Source: CAYLZO01 sp964387775 (GTDB lineage: Bacteria; Chloroflexota; Anaerolineae; JAAYZQ01). From it: DNA of 17,528 nt. The stretch covers positions 1 to 17,528 of the forward strand of contig CAYLZO010000100.1 of NCBI GenBank assembly GCA_964387775.1, read 5' to 3'. This document shows, piece by piece, positions 5,604-13,153 of this stretch. The first letter of the stretch is position 1; every line of letters begins with the position of its first letter. Below the pieces are notes generated by a model, which did not search any database, was not told where the DNA came from, and worked only from the letters and a program-made list of their open reading frames with translations. A program made the translations under genes and the position numbers.

Positions 5604-6974
5604 CTACCGGGCAAAGCCGTTGTAGGTGGAGTATACGTCGCCGGTGTAACCAAGCTTGGCCTGGTTGGTCACAACCGCCAGGTCCATGGCGTTGTTAGAC
5701 GTGACTTCGATACCACCAATGGCATTGGTACCATCACCATAGGGGTCATAGAAGAGAATGACGCCTAGCGCGCCGCCATCGATATTCACGGTCATGTCTG
5801 CGATATCGCTAAAGCCGGGCGCCGGCTTGAAGTCAACTGTCGCCGTGGTGGTCGAACCACCCAGGTTGGCGATGTTAATGCCGGTGTAAAGTGCGCCATC
5901 GGCCTGGTTCTGATACTGGATCAGCGGCGCCACGACGGTGTCACTGGCCAATGCAGCGTCAAAGCCTTCGTAAGCCGAAGCGTAGAAGTTGACCAGGTTC
6001 GCCTGGTTGCCGATGCAGGCCAGTTCGTTGCCGGCCGAGTTGGACACTGTGGCCGCGCCGACCCACTTGTCGCCGCCGTACTGGATAAAGACGGCCGTAC
6101 CATTCTCGGCGACGCTGCTCTTGGTCTCTGGTGCCATCGCCGGATAGCCCGACTCGGGCACAAAGTTGACTGTGATGTCGGTGGATCCGGGCCCCAGGTT
6201 CTGACAGTTGATGCTGGTGAACATGTTATTGTTCTCTTTCATAACGAGGGGCATGTTCACAGTCGCCGAACCATCTAGAAATGCATTGTACGCGGTTCCA
6301 GTCTTGCGAATCTCATCCAACTGCTGGGCGACACCGACAATCGCGCCGGCTCCCTGGACCGTCACCTTGGCGGAGCCGACCCACTGGGTCACACCCGAGA
6401 ATTCCGTCATGGTCTTCTGGTTGTAGGTGTGTGCCGACCAGGCGGGGATGGTGTCGGTCACGTCCGAGATGGCGCTGTACCCGCCCCCAGGCTCAGCCGT
6501 AAACTCGATCAAGATACTGACCGAGTCGCCGGTGGTGTTCTGGATGTTGAACGTGGTATAGTTGCCATTGTTCCCCTTCATAATGAGGGGGAAGCGGATC
6601 TCGGTGGCCCCGGCCTCAAAGCCGTTCCAGCTCGACTGGACGGAGGGGCTGCCGACGTAGAAGATGTTGCTGATGACGGCGATCTCTTCCGTGGACTCGA
6701 TCACCACCGAGCCGTTGAAGCCATCGGCCGCGTGCACCGGGAAGTAGGTGTTGGACTCGCCAACGAGGACGGTGTCATTCACCGGGCTGGCTGCGTCCTG
6801 CGTGCCGTCCTGGTTGTAGTAATAGATGTAAATGTCCGCATCCGAAGCGCCCAGGTTCAAAACCTGGATGCTGGAATAGGCGGGGTCGGCCGCAGGGTCC
6901 TGTGCCAATGCCAGCGGCACGACCAGCGCGCTCAACATCAACACAATCAACAGACTAACTAGGACTTTCTTCAT
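5604..6974 (-). CDS. Secreted protein of four tandem beta-rich repeats
   Basis: A 456-residue exported protein of unknown function. It has a signal peptide (MKKVLVSLLIVLMLSALVV, cleavage likely after LALA near residue 24). The rest is four repeats of roughly 95-110 residues, at about 34-126, 127-236, 237-345 and 346-456. Units 2-4 open with FPLIMKGN, MPLVMKEN and APLIQYQN; these are followed by TTFNIQN, TSINCQN and TGINIAN, and later by short Gly/Val strands. Units end in WNGF, YNAF, YEGF and YNGF. The strands suggest beta-sandwich modules at the cell surface. The ATG has GGGAGG about 9 bases upstream. GC is lower than in the glycan genes. It has its own terminator. Roles in adhesion or a surface layer are possible but unproven. 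Confidence 0.85.
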   Translation of the reverse strand: MKKVLVSLLIVLMLSALVVPLALAQDPAADPAYSSIQVLNLGASDADIYIYYYNQDGTQDAASPVNDTVLVGESNTYFPVHAADGFNGSVVIESTEEIAVISNIFYVGSPSVQSSWNGFEAGATEIRFPLIMKGNNGNYTTFNIQNTTGDSVSILIEFTAEPGGGYSAISDVTDTIPAWSAHTYNQKTMTEFSGVTQWVGSAKVTVQGAGAIVGVAQQLDEIRKTGTAYNAFLDGSATVNMPLVMKENNNMFTSINCQNLGPGSTDITVNFVPESGYPAMAPETKSSVAENGTAVFIQYGGDKWVGAATVSNSAGNELACIGNQANLVNFYASAYEGFDAALASDTVVAPLIQYQNQADGALYTGINIANLGGSTTTATVDFKPAPGFSDIADMTVNIDGGALGVILFYDPYGDGTNAIGGIEVTSNNAMDLAVVTNQAKLGYTGDVYSTYNGFAR

Positions 6975-7118
6975 TTGGGTATCCTCCCTTTATTTTGTGA
7001 TTCGAGATTTCCATAAACAACGACTTGACTGCTCTGATTCCTTGACGACACGTTCTTGAACCGATCGCACCTCCTTCCAGCGCGACAGGACGCCGCTGCT
7101 TTTCCGAATCCAGGTCCA

Positions 7119-7145
7119 GTATATCAAACCTTTCCAGAAAATCAA
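7119..7145 (-). promoter_or_regulatory. Possible promoter of the four-repeat secreted protein gene
   Basis: TATACT (7119-7124, minus strand) is preceded by TTGATT (7140-7145) with a short 15-base spacer. Transcription would start near 7112 and leave a leader of about 138 bases. The leader carries an extra purine-rich GGAAGGAGG stretch near 7068-7080 with no good start codon after it. The -35 match and spacing are weak. Confidence 0.35.
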
Positions 7146-7171
7146 TAGCTAGATGGAGGTATTTTGTTGTT

Positions 7172-7194
7172 AGGGGCATAACCCCTTTGGGTTA
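7172..7194 (-). other. Overlapping short hairpins, possible weak terminator
   Basis: TAACCC-CTTT-GGGTTA (7179-7194) and AGGGG-CATAA-CCCCT (7172-7186) are overlapping, mutually exclusive hairpins, downstream of the lipoprotein stop at 7258. Neither is followed by a T-run on the minus strand, so a terminator role is uncertain. Confidence 0.3.
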
Positions 7195-7257
7195 GTGGGG
7201 ATTATCTCAGTTGTTCGGTCTGGCTCCGGCTTCCTTGAGCAGCGTCGACCAGGAAGT

Positions 7258-7809
7258 CTACTCGCCATAAGCTACGTACCAATACATCAACCGCGTTGCC
7301 TTGTTCAATAGCATGACATTGGCCGGGAATTTGTTCCAGATCTTCTCCGATGTCCAGAAGTAGCTCTCTTCGGGTACGTTCTCCTCGGCAACGGCGCTAT
7401 AAACTTGGACGCTGTCACCCGGTTTCAGCAAGACGTCATCAGGGAAACGAAACACATGTTCGCTATCCAGATTAAAAAGCACCCAACCACTTATGTCCTG
7501 ATCTTGATCAGAAATGTTTTGGATGGTGATGACCTCCCGGTCGGGCAAGAGCTCCGCTTGGACGATGGCTACAGGCGTTCGGGCAGGATCGGGTGTGTCC
7601 TTGGGGGCAGGGGAGGCTTTCGGCAGAACGATCTCGGGCGTGACCGTCGGCTCTGCCAGGGGGGAGGTCAGGGTCGTCGTGGTGGGAGTGTGCGTCGCCG
7701 CCGGCAAAGCGGTCTCTGTGGGCTCGGCCCCTCCGCAGCTCAACAGCAGGCTGGCCAGCAACAGCATCACTGCCAACGAGAATCGGAATCGAGCATGGGT
7801 TATGGACAT
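7258..7809 (-). CDS. Lipoprotein with a lamin-tail-like domain
   Basis: A 183-residue predicted lipoprotein. It has a signal sequence with a lipobox LLSC at residues 22-25 (lipidated Cys25), then a Pro/Thr-rich linker (about 28-80). Residues about 85-180 form a lamin-tail-like (LTD) beta-sandwich: EVITIQNISDQDQDISGWVL, then the FRFPDDVLLKPGDSVQVYS strand and a W/F-rich close (WTSEKIW, NKATRLMYWY). LTD domains occur in many bacterial surface proteins and nucleases; there is no catalytic domain here, so a binding or structural role is likely. The ATG at 7809 has AGGAGG 8 bases upstream. It follows the flippase-like gene by 42 bases on the same strand and is probably co-transcribed with it. Confidence 0.85.
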   Translation of the reverse strand: MSITHARFRFSLAVMLLLASLLLSCGGAEPTETALPAATHTPTTTTLTSPLAEPTVTPEIVLPKASPAPKDTPDPARTPVAIVQAELLPDREVITIQNISDQDQDISGWVLFNLDSEHVFRFPDDVLLKPGDSVQVYSAVAEENVPEESYFWTSEKIWNKFPANVMLLNKATRLMYWYVAYGE

Positions 7810-7851
7810 GATTCGTACCTCCTTTTTTCGGCCTGAGTGGGACGCACCTCG

Positions 7852-8799
7852 CTATAAGCGGCTCGCCACCAACAGGCCAACACAGTCGCCCATTATACTA
7901 CAGATGCGGCCCAAAAGCGAAATCAATACGGCAATGGGCCAGGGCAAAAACGAAGAGAGCAAATAGGCCAGGGTGAGTTCTTTTAGTCCCAGGCCCAGGG
8001 GCACAATTAGGGTCACGTAGGCGGCCAGACCAGCCCCGGTCCAACTGGTGATGGTTTCGACCAGGTGCGGCCAATCCAGGCCTGGGTAGACACCGGCTGC
8101 CAAGAAAAAGAGGAACAAGCCGCCCGTCAGCCAACCGCCCACCTGGAGCAAGCTCCACTCTATCAGATTTCGCCGGCTGGCTTGCCCGCCCAGCGGCGCG
8201 TGCCCCCGACGCGCCAGGACCCAGTTCGCGGCTCGGTAGAGACTCTGCGGCCAAATGATGACCAGCAACAGACCGACCAGAGGCAGCAAGGCCCACCACC
8301 GCCAACCAACCGTCAGGTCGGCCAGGGACAATTGTGCCAGGATGTGATCGCTGCCCCAGATGGTCATCAGGAACACCAACACCCCCCCGGCGATGACCGA
8401 TACCATCTCCATCGCCAGGGCCATGGTCACGGTGCTCTTGGCTACCGCCTCCCGTTCGTAGAGGTAGATACGTCCCAGCGCGTACCACACCAGGCCCGGC
8501 AGCCGCTTGGCCACGTTCGACTGGAGGAAAAACTTGATCCCCTGCCGGTACGGGACCTGCCGGTCCATGCTCCACACGATGCGGTGCCATGCCGTGGCTC
8601 CCAGCAGTAGCGACAGGACATAAACCAACACGCTGGCCACCAGGTAGGGCAGGCTAATCTGCCACTCGTGGGCCAGCAACTCCTGCCAATTGGCAGCCAG
8701 CGTGATCCCCAGATAGCCGAACAAGACCACGGTAAACACCCCAGCCGTCAGCCGGCGCCAGGGCAGTGTGAGCAGGCGCTGGGTTACATTAGGGTTCAT
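7852..8799 (-). CDS. LPG synthase TM / UPF0104 flippase-like membrane protein
   Basis: A 315-residue integral membrane protein with about eight hydrophobic segments. It carries the hallmark region of the lysylphosphatidylglycerol synthase transmembrane (UPF0104/AglD-like) family at about residues 90-125: FFLQSNVAKRLPGLVWYALG, then RIYLYEREAV. Standalone members lack the catalytic aminoacyl-transfer domain and often sit beside polyprenyl-linked glycosyltransferases, where a lipid-flipping or lipid-glycan role is proposed. The start overlaps the 3' end of the GT39 gene by 11 bases (ATGAACCCTAA), so translation is coupled. The gene order supports a membrane step in glycan transfer. The substrate is unknown. 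Confidence 0.85.
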   Translation of the reverse strand: MNPNVTQRLLTLPWRRLTAGVFTVVLFGYLGITLAANWQELLAHEWQISLPYLVASVLVYVLSLLLGATAWHRIVWSMDRQVPYRQGIKFFLQSNVAKRLPGLVWYALGRIYLYEREAVAKSTVTMALAMEMVSVIAGGVLVFLMTIWGSDHILAQLSLADLTVGWRWWALLPLVGLLLVIIWPQSLYRAANWVLARRGHAPLGGQASRRNLIEWSLLQVGGWLTGGLFLFFLAAGVYPGLDWPHLVETITSWTGAGLAAYVTLIVPLGLGLKELTLAYLLSSFLPWPIAVLISLLGRICSIMGDCVGLLVASRL

Positions 8800-10774
8800 C
8801 GGCCAGCTCTATTGCATAGATTGTGTATTCGCCCCTTCCGTAGACGAGTCGCCCGTAGCGGGCGAGCATCTCCGTCAGCGGCCCGTCGGCCCGTTGTCCA
8901 TTGGCCACATCTTTGATGACGACCTCCCCGTTCCAAAAGACGTGGGTGATGCCCAACACTTGCAATACTTCGAATAGGGAATCTGGACAGTCGAACTCCT
9001 CCCACCGGATGACGCGCTGGCTGATGGGATTGGCCCACACGCTGGCTCGCTCCAGGTAGTAGCCCCGCGTCTCCCAGATGGCCAACAGGACCTTGGCCTC
9101 GGCGGGCAGATGCTCGTTGGCCCAGGCAAAGGCGTGGTAGCCTGTCACGTGGCTCGCGAGAAACTCCTGGCGGCTGACGTGGCCAGCCACGTAGGGCCAA
9201 CGGTCCGCGATCCGCTCCCACTGATCCGCGTTCAGAAAGGGCAGCCCCATGGCAAAGTAGAGCACCAGGGCGACGCGGCCCAGCCCGCCCAGCCACGCCG
9301 GCCAGTGCGCCAACAAGTGGTCAAAGGCGTAGGCTGCCAGCAGCGCCAGCACCGGCGCAATCCCCATCAAAAAGCGGGTCTGGTGCGTCGTCAGGAACCA
9401 GATGGTGTAAACGGCGGCGCAGCTTGCTATCAGGTAGCTGAGCAGCCAGGGCTTCCGCCGCCAGAAAAGCAGCGAGGCCGGGGCCAGGGCCAGGATCGCC
9501 GCCCCCATGCTCAGGCCCCCAAACCGGCCCCAACGGACGGTCAGGTACCACAGCCCCCCAACGTAGTTTCGCAACGTGGGGACCAGGTTGGGGCGGTGCA
9601 GCCAGGTGGTATGGATCTGATCGCCCACGGCATCCCAATTTTGCCCGCCAAACACGCCGTACAGGAACGGCCAGACCGGGTTCCCGGTATAGACCGCGCT
9701 CTTGACGTACCAGGGCGCCACCACCGCCAGCGCAAGCCCGCCATAGGCCGCAAATTGGACCAGGTTGCGTCGCGCCCCGCCCCGCCGGCGAACGAGCAGC
9801 CAGGCCAATCCCACGGCACCCACCGCGATCGGCAGCGCCGCGCCGGTCAATTTGATGCTGGCCGCCAGTCCCCCCAGCAGGCCGGCCAGGACCAGGTCGG
9901 GCCAGCGACCGCTCTCTAGCCAGACGTACCCGCTCCACACGGCCAACAAGCCAAAGAATCCCAGCGCCCCCTCGATGAGGGCCACCCCGGCCAGGTACTT
10001 GACCATCGGCATGACCAGGTAGAGGGCCGCCGCCAGCCAGGCCGTCCGGCGGCTGAACCACTGCCGGGCAAAGCGCGCCAGCCCCAGCGCGGTGAGCACG
10101 ACCATGGCTGTGACCGTCAGATGGGGCAAAATCTCCGAGCCGAGCAGCAGGGCCAGGGTGTTGAGCATCTCCATGCCCGCCGGCCAGTTGGAGTGGACGA
10201 TGGTCGGGATGTTGACAAAGCCGCCCGCCTCGATGTAGATCTGGGGGATGGGCAAGTGGTACGAGACTTCGTCCCAGGCCAGGGGCGGCACCAGCGCCCA
10301 GGCCAGCAGGCTGTAGCCCACGCTGGCGACCATCACGGCCAGCAGAAACCACTCACCGGCCCTCCACCTCGAGACGTCGGGCAGGCGGGGCCGGGGCCGG
10401 GGCCGGATCGTCGCCAGCAGGGCCAGCCAGCCGCCGCCCAGCAGCATCCACGGCCAGGCCGGGCCGAGCCGGTGCAGCGCGGCCGCGGCAAAGGTCGCCA
10501 GCCACAGCAAGCCAAACCCCAGCCCGAAGGCCCACAGCGGCTCGGGCGGCTCGCCGGGAGGCGTGTGCCAGCGTTGCAGGGCCAGCCGCCCCCAGCCGTA
10601 GGCCGCCCCCAGCAGCAAGGCCAGGAGCGCCAACTCGCTCAACAGCCGAACCAGGGCCGCCCAGCGCGGCGGCGGCACGTCGCTGTAGACCCCCAGCCAG
10701 GCGACGGCAAGGACGGCGATCCAGGCCAGGGCCACCCACCCGATCCAGCGCGGGCGGGTTTGGGGCTCAGTCAT
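8789..10774 (-). CDS. GT39/ArnT-like polyprenyl-phosphate sugar transferase
   Basis: A 661-residue multipass protein of the GT-C fold. The first large extracytoplasmic loop has the acidic pair Asp168-Glu169 in LAWDEVSYHLPIPQIY, the catalytic pattern of GT39/ArnT/PMT enzymes, which use polyprenyl-phosphate sugar donors. Many hydrophobic segments follow, with a soluble C-terminal domain from about residue 520 (ANEHLPAEAKVLLAIWETRG onward). It starts inside the end of the methyltransferase gene (8-base overlap) and overlaps the flippase-like gene at its end. The natural acceptor may be a protein, lipid or glycan. It is longer than simple PMT-like proteins because of an N-terminal extension of several transmembrane helices. 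Confidence 0.85.
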   Translation of the reverse strand: MTEPQTRPRWIGWVALAWIAVLAVAWLGVYSDVPPPRWAALVRLLSELALLALLLGAAYGWGRLALQRWHTPPGEPPEPLWAFGLGFGLLWLATFAAAALHRLGPAWPWMLLGGGWLALLATIRPRPRPRLPDVSRWRAGEWFLLAVMVASVGYSLLAWALVPPLAWDEVSYHLPIPQIYIEAGGFVNIPTIVHSNWPAGMEMLNTLALLLGSEILPHLTVTAMVVLTALGLARFARQWFSRRTAWLAAALYLVMPMVKYLAGVALIEGALGFFGLLAVWSGYVWLESGRWPDLVLAGLLGGLAASIKLTGAALPIAVGAVGLAWLLVRRRGGARRNLVQFAAYGGLALAVVAPWYVKSAVYTGNPVWPFLYGVFGGQNWDAVGDQIHTTWLHRPNLVPTLRNYVGGLWYLTVRWGRFGGLSMGAAILALAPASLLFWRRKPWLLSYLIASCAAVYTIWFLTTHQTRFLMGIAPVLALLAAYAFDHLLAHWPAWLGGLGRVALVLYFAMGLPFLNADQWERIADRWPYVAGHVSRQEFLASHVTGYHAFAWANEHLPAEAKVLLAIWETRGYYLERASVWANPISQRVIRWEEFDCPDSLFEVLQVLGITHVFWNGEVVIKDVANGQRADGPLTEMLARYGRLVYGRGEYTIYAIELADEP

Positions 10775-11534
10775 GGCCCTTGCGCACCTTGAGCACGACG
10801 TGGCTGGCGTGCCACGGATCGAGCCGCGTCATCAACCGTTCCAGCAGCGGTGGCAGGGGGTAGTAGCCCACGCCCACCATCCGCTCCACGGCAAAACCCT
10901 GGGCTTCGAACAGGCGCCGCAGCGAGCGATAGGCGGCCACGACGACGTGGCGGTACATGGTTGCCTCGCCCTCGACCTCGGCCCAGCCCTGCTCGGCCAG
11001 CGAGTCACAGGTCTCCTGCCGCAGCCGCTGCACCACACCCACGTCGGTCTGCGAATAGTGGGTCAGGTGCGGCCCCGAAAAGGGCTGGAGCCCCAGCAGC
11101 AGGGCCGCGATGTTGTGCCACGAAGCCAGGTTGGGCGTGCTGATCACGGCGTAGCCGTCCGGCTTGAGCACGCGGTACACCTCGGCCACGAAACGGCCCG
11201 TCTCGGCCAGGTGCTCCAACACGTCAGAGACCATGACGGCGTCCACGCAGCCGGCGGCCAGGGGGATGGGCCGGTTCAGGTCGGCTTGCATGACCCACAA
11301 ACCACGATCCACCGCCTCCCGCGCCACCGTGGTATTGAGCTCGATGCCGGCCACGGCCCGCAGCCCCTTGGCCTCGGCCCGCTTGCGGGCGTTGGCCCCG
11401 GCGTGGCAGCCGCAATCCAACAGGAGGGCTTTGCCGTCGGCCTCCAGGCAGTCGAGCATGGCCCGTTGGTTCTTGTCGGCCACGTAGCCATCTACGTAGT
11501 GGAAATAGCGCATCAACAGATCACCGAGTCGCAT
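10767..11534 (-). CDS. Class I SAM-dependent methyltransferase (copy 1)
   Basis: A 255-residue methyltransferase. SAM motif I is at 37-48 (LLLDCGCHAGAN); QADLNRPIPL, SDVLEHLAETGRFVAEVYRV and the TPNLASWHNIAALLLGLQPF stretch follow. It ends with VVLKVRKGHD. It is a clear paralogue of the product of 16635-17411: both have the ATPNLAxWHN-like line, LLLGLQPFSGP and GYYPLPPLL. The middle Cys-Gly-Cys of motif I is unusual. It heads the minus-strand operon; the next gene starts 8 bases before its stop. Only about two bases lie between the predicted transcription start and ATG, so the mRNA may be leaderless. The likely substrate is a sugar or lipid-glycan intermediate. Confidence 0.9.
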   Translation of the reverse strand: MRLGDLLMRYFHYVDGYVADKNQRAMLDCLEADGKALLLDCGCHAGANARKRAEAKGLRAVAGIELNTTVAREAVDRGLWVMQADLNRPIPLAAGCVDAVMVSDVLEHLAETGRFVAEVYRVLKPDGYAVISTPNLASWHNIAALLLGLQPFSGPHLTHYSQTDVGVVQRLRQETCDSLAEQGWAEVEGEATMYRHVVVAAYRSLRRLFEAQGFAVERMVGVGYYPLPPLLERLMTRLDPWHASHVVLKVRKGHD

Positions 11535-11542
11535 AGGCGTAC

Positions 11543-11571
11543 ACTATAGCACAGGTTGGGGCTGTGACCAA
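11543..11571 (-). promoter_or_regulatory. Promoter of the minus-strand glycan operon
   Basis: On the minus strand TTGGTC (11566-11571) is followed after 17 bases by TATAGT (11543-11548). Transcription would begin near 11536 and the ATG is at 11534, so little or no leader is predicted and no ribosome binding site is visible. Confidence 0.5.
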
Positions 11572-11603
11572 ATCGGGTTTTGGAAAACGCAAGCCAGGGC
11601 AAC

Positions 11604-11632
11604 TTGCTCAATCCCCGCCTTTGCGTTATACT
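11604..11632 (+). promoter_or_regulatory. Promoter of the radical SAM and glycosyltransferase pair
   Basis: TTGCTC (11604-11609) is followed after 17 bases by TATACT (11627-11632). Transcription would begin near 11639, about 30 bases before the ATG at 11670. It is divergent from the minus-strand promoter at 11543-11571; the two share a 135-base intergenic region. Confidence 0.5.
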
Positions 11633-11669
11633 GCCCTCCTTGAACCCAGATGGGAGTGACACACAAGCG

Positions 11670-13145
11670 ATGAACATCCTGTTGGTACACCCGCCGGCCA
11701 TGGGCATTTATGGCCGCTTTAAGCCAGCGGCCAAGCTGGCCGCCCAGCCGCAGATGCCGCTGGGCATCCTGTACCTTAGCGCCATCCTGGAACAGGCCGG
11801 GCACCGCGTTGCCATCGTCGACGGCGACGTGGATCGGATGGGGCCGATAGAGATCACCGAGTACGCGGGTCGCTGGGGCGCCGATGTGGTCGGTGTGTCG
11901 GCTACCACGCCCGTGTATACCATGGCCAACCGGGTCCTGGCCCAGGTCAAGGCCACGCACCCCGATCTTGTCACCATCCTGGGCGGCTTTCACCTGACCG
12001 CCCTGCCGGAGCAGACCATGGCCGAGACGCCCGCCGATTTCGGCGTCTATGGCGAAGGTGAGCAGACCATTATCGAGCTGACCGCCGCCCTGGAGCGAGG
12101 CGATGGCTGGCAAGATATCGCCGGGGTCCTCTGGCGCCAGGACGGCCAGGTGCACGTCAATCCGCCGCGCTCCCAATTGGCCGACCTCGACGCACTGCCC
12201 CTGCCGGCGCGGCACCTGTTGCGCTACGAGCGTTACCAGTGGAGCGTGCCGGGCAAGGGCATGGTGCCGGTCACGACGATCATGACCCAGCGGGGCTGTC
12301 CTTTTCAGTGCGTCTTTTGCGGCGTGCGGACCATGTTCCCCAAGGTCCGCTACCGCGCCATCGAGCGCGTCGTGGACGAGCTGGAGCAGATCGCCACCGA
12401 GCTGGGCATCCGGCACATCCAGTTTTCCGACGACACCCTGACCCTCAAGACGGACAAGGTCGTCACCATGTGCGAAGAGATCAGGCGCCGCAAGCTGGAC
12501 ATCACCTGGGAAGGCTACACCCGCGCCGACCGCATCACCAAGGATCTGCTCCGACAGATGAAGGACGCCGGCCTGGTGCGGCTCTCTTTTGGTGTCGAAA
12601 GCGGCGATCAGCGCATTCTGGACGCCATCAAAAAGGGGACTACCCTGGAGGAGTACCGGCGGGCCTACGAGTGGTGCGACGAGTTGGGCCTGGAGACCCG
12701 CTGCTCGGTCATGTTGGGCCATCCCTTCGAAACCCGCGAGACTGTGGGGAAAACCATCGACTACATCTGCTCCCTCAAGATCCACCAGGCCTACATCAAC
12801 GTTGCTACGCCTTATCCCGGCACGGCCCTGCTGGAGATGGCGCGCCAGGGCTACGGCGGCCTGCGCCTGCTGACCGAGGACTGGACTGAGTACCGTCGCT
12901 ACGGCAACGCCGTCATGGAGATGAACGACCTGAGCCGCGAGGACCTCATCCGCTTACAAAAACAGGCCTATCTGCGCTTCTACCTGCGGCCGTCGATCGC
13001 TTGGAAGAACCTCAAACGCGCCGGGCTGCGGGCCGCGCTTCTGAACGCTGGGGGGTTTGCCGCCAGCCTCTTCAAGCCGGTCGAAGTGGGCGGTGGACTG
13101 CCCCATCACGACGATTACTGTCCACCAAACCATCCTGCCAACTAG
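11670..13145 (+). CDS. B12-binding domain radical SAM protein
   Basis: A 491-residue enzyme. The N-terminal third (about 1-140) is a Rossmann-like B12-binding domain (NILLVHPPAMGIYG, then MPLGILYLSAILEQAGHRV, ADVVGVSATTPVYTMANRVL and ILGGFH), apparently without a DxHxxG His motif. The radical SAM cluster motif is C210-PFQ-C214-VF-C217; FSDDTLT, GYTRADRI and FGVESGDQRILDAIKKGTTL follow. The C-terminal part, after residue about 430, is family-specific. Such BchE/HpnJ-type proteins make C-methylations, ring formations or cleavages on unactivated carbons. The ATG at 11670 is used; an upstream extension to 11580 is not conserved-looking and overlaps the promoter. A GT4-like gene starts 8 bases later and is probably in the same operon, so the substrate may be a glycan or lipid. 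Confidence 0.92.
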   Translation: MNILLVHPPAMGIYGRFKPAAKLAAQPQMPLGILYLSAILEQAGHRVAIVDGDVDRMGPIEITEYAGRWGADVVGVSATTPVYTMANRVLAQVKATHPDLVTILGGFHLTALPEQTMAETPADFGVYGEGEQTIIELTAALERGDGWQDIAGVLWRQDGQVHVNPPRSQLADLDALPLPARHLLRYERYQWSVPGKGMVPVTTIMTQRGCPFQCVFCGVRTMFPKVRYRAIERVVDELEQIATELGIRHIQFSDDTLTLKTDKVVTMCEEIRRRKLDITWEGYTRADRITKDLLRQMKDAGLVRLSFGVESGDQRILDAIKKGTTLEEYRRAYEWCDELGLETRCSVMLGHPFETRETVGKTIDYICSLKIHQAYINVATPYPGTALLEMARQGYGGLRLLTEDWTEYRRYGNAVMEMNDLSREDLIRLQKQAYLRFYLRPSIAWKNLKRAGLRAALLNAGGFAASLFKPVEVGGGLPHHDDYCPPNHPAN

Positions 13146-13153
13146 TCGAGCCC

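Noticed and set aside
6955..7179. 74-residue minus-strand open frame upstream of the four-repeat protein
   Set aside because: It overlaps the start of the real gene and crosses its promoter and leader; no ribosome binding site or family resemblance.
7172..7200. Similarity to a phage T7-type terminator (ATAACCCCTTTGGG)
   Set aside because: The match is short and there is no T-run; likely coincidence.
11580..11669. 30-residue N-terminal extension of the radical SAM protein
   Set aside because: It overlaps the predicted promoter; the family N-terminus begins at MNILLVHPP.
11544..12785. 413-residue open frame on the minus strand
   Set aside because: It is opposite the radical SAM gene, whose cysteine motif is intact.
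13001..13153. 51-residue N-terminal extension of the plus-strand glycosyltransferase
   Set aside because: It overlaps the end of the radical SAM gene and lacks GT-B character; the ATG at 13154 starts the first beta strand.
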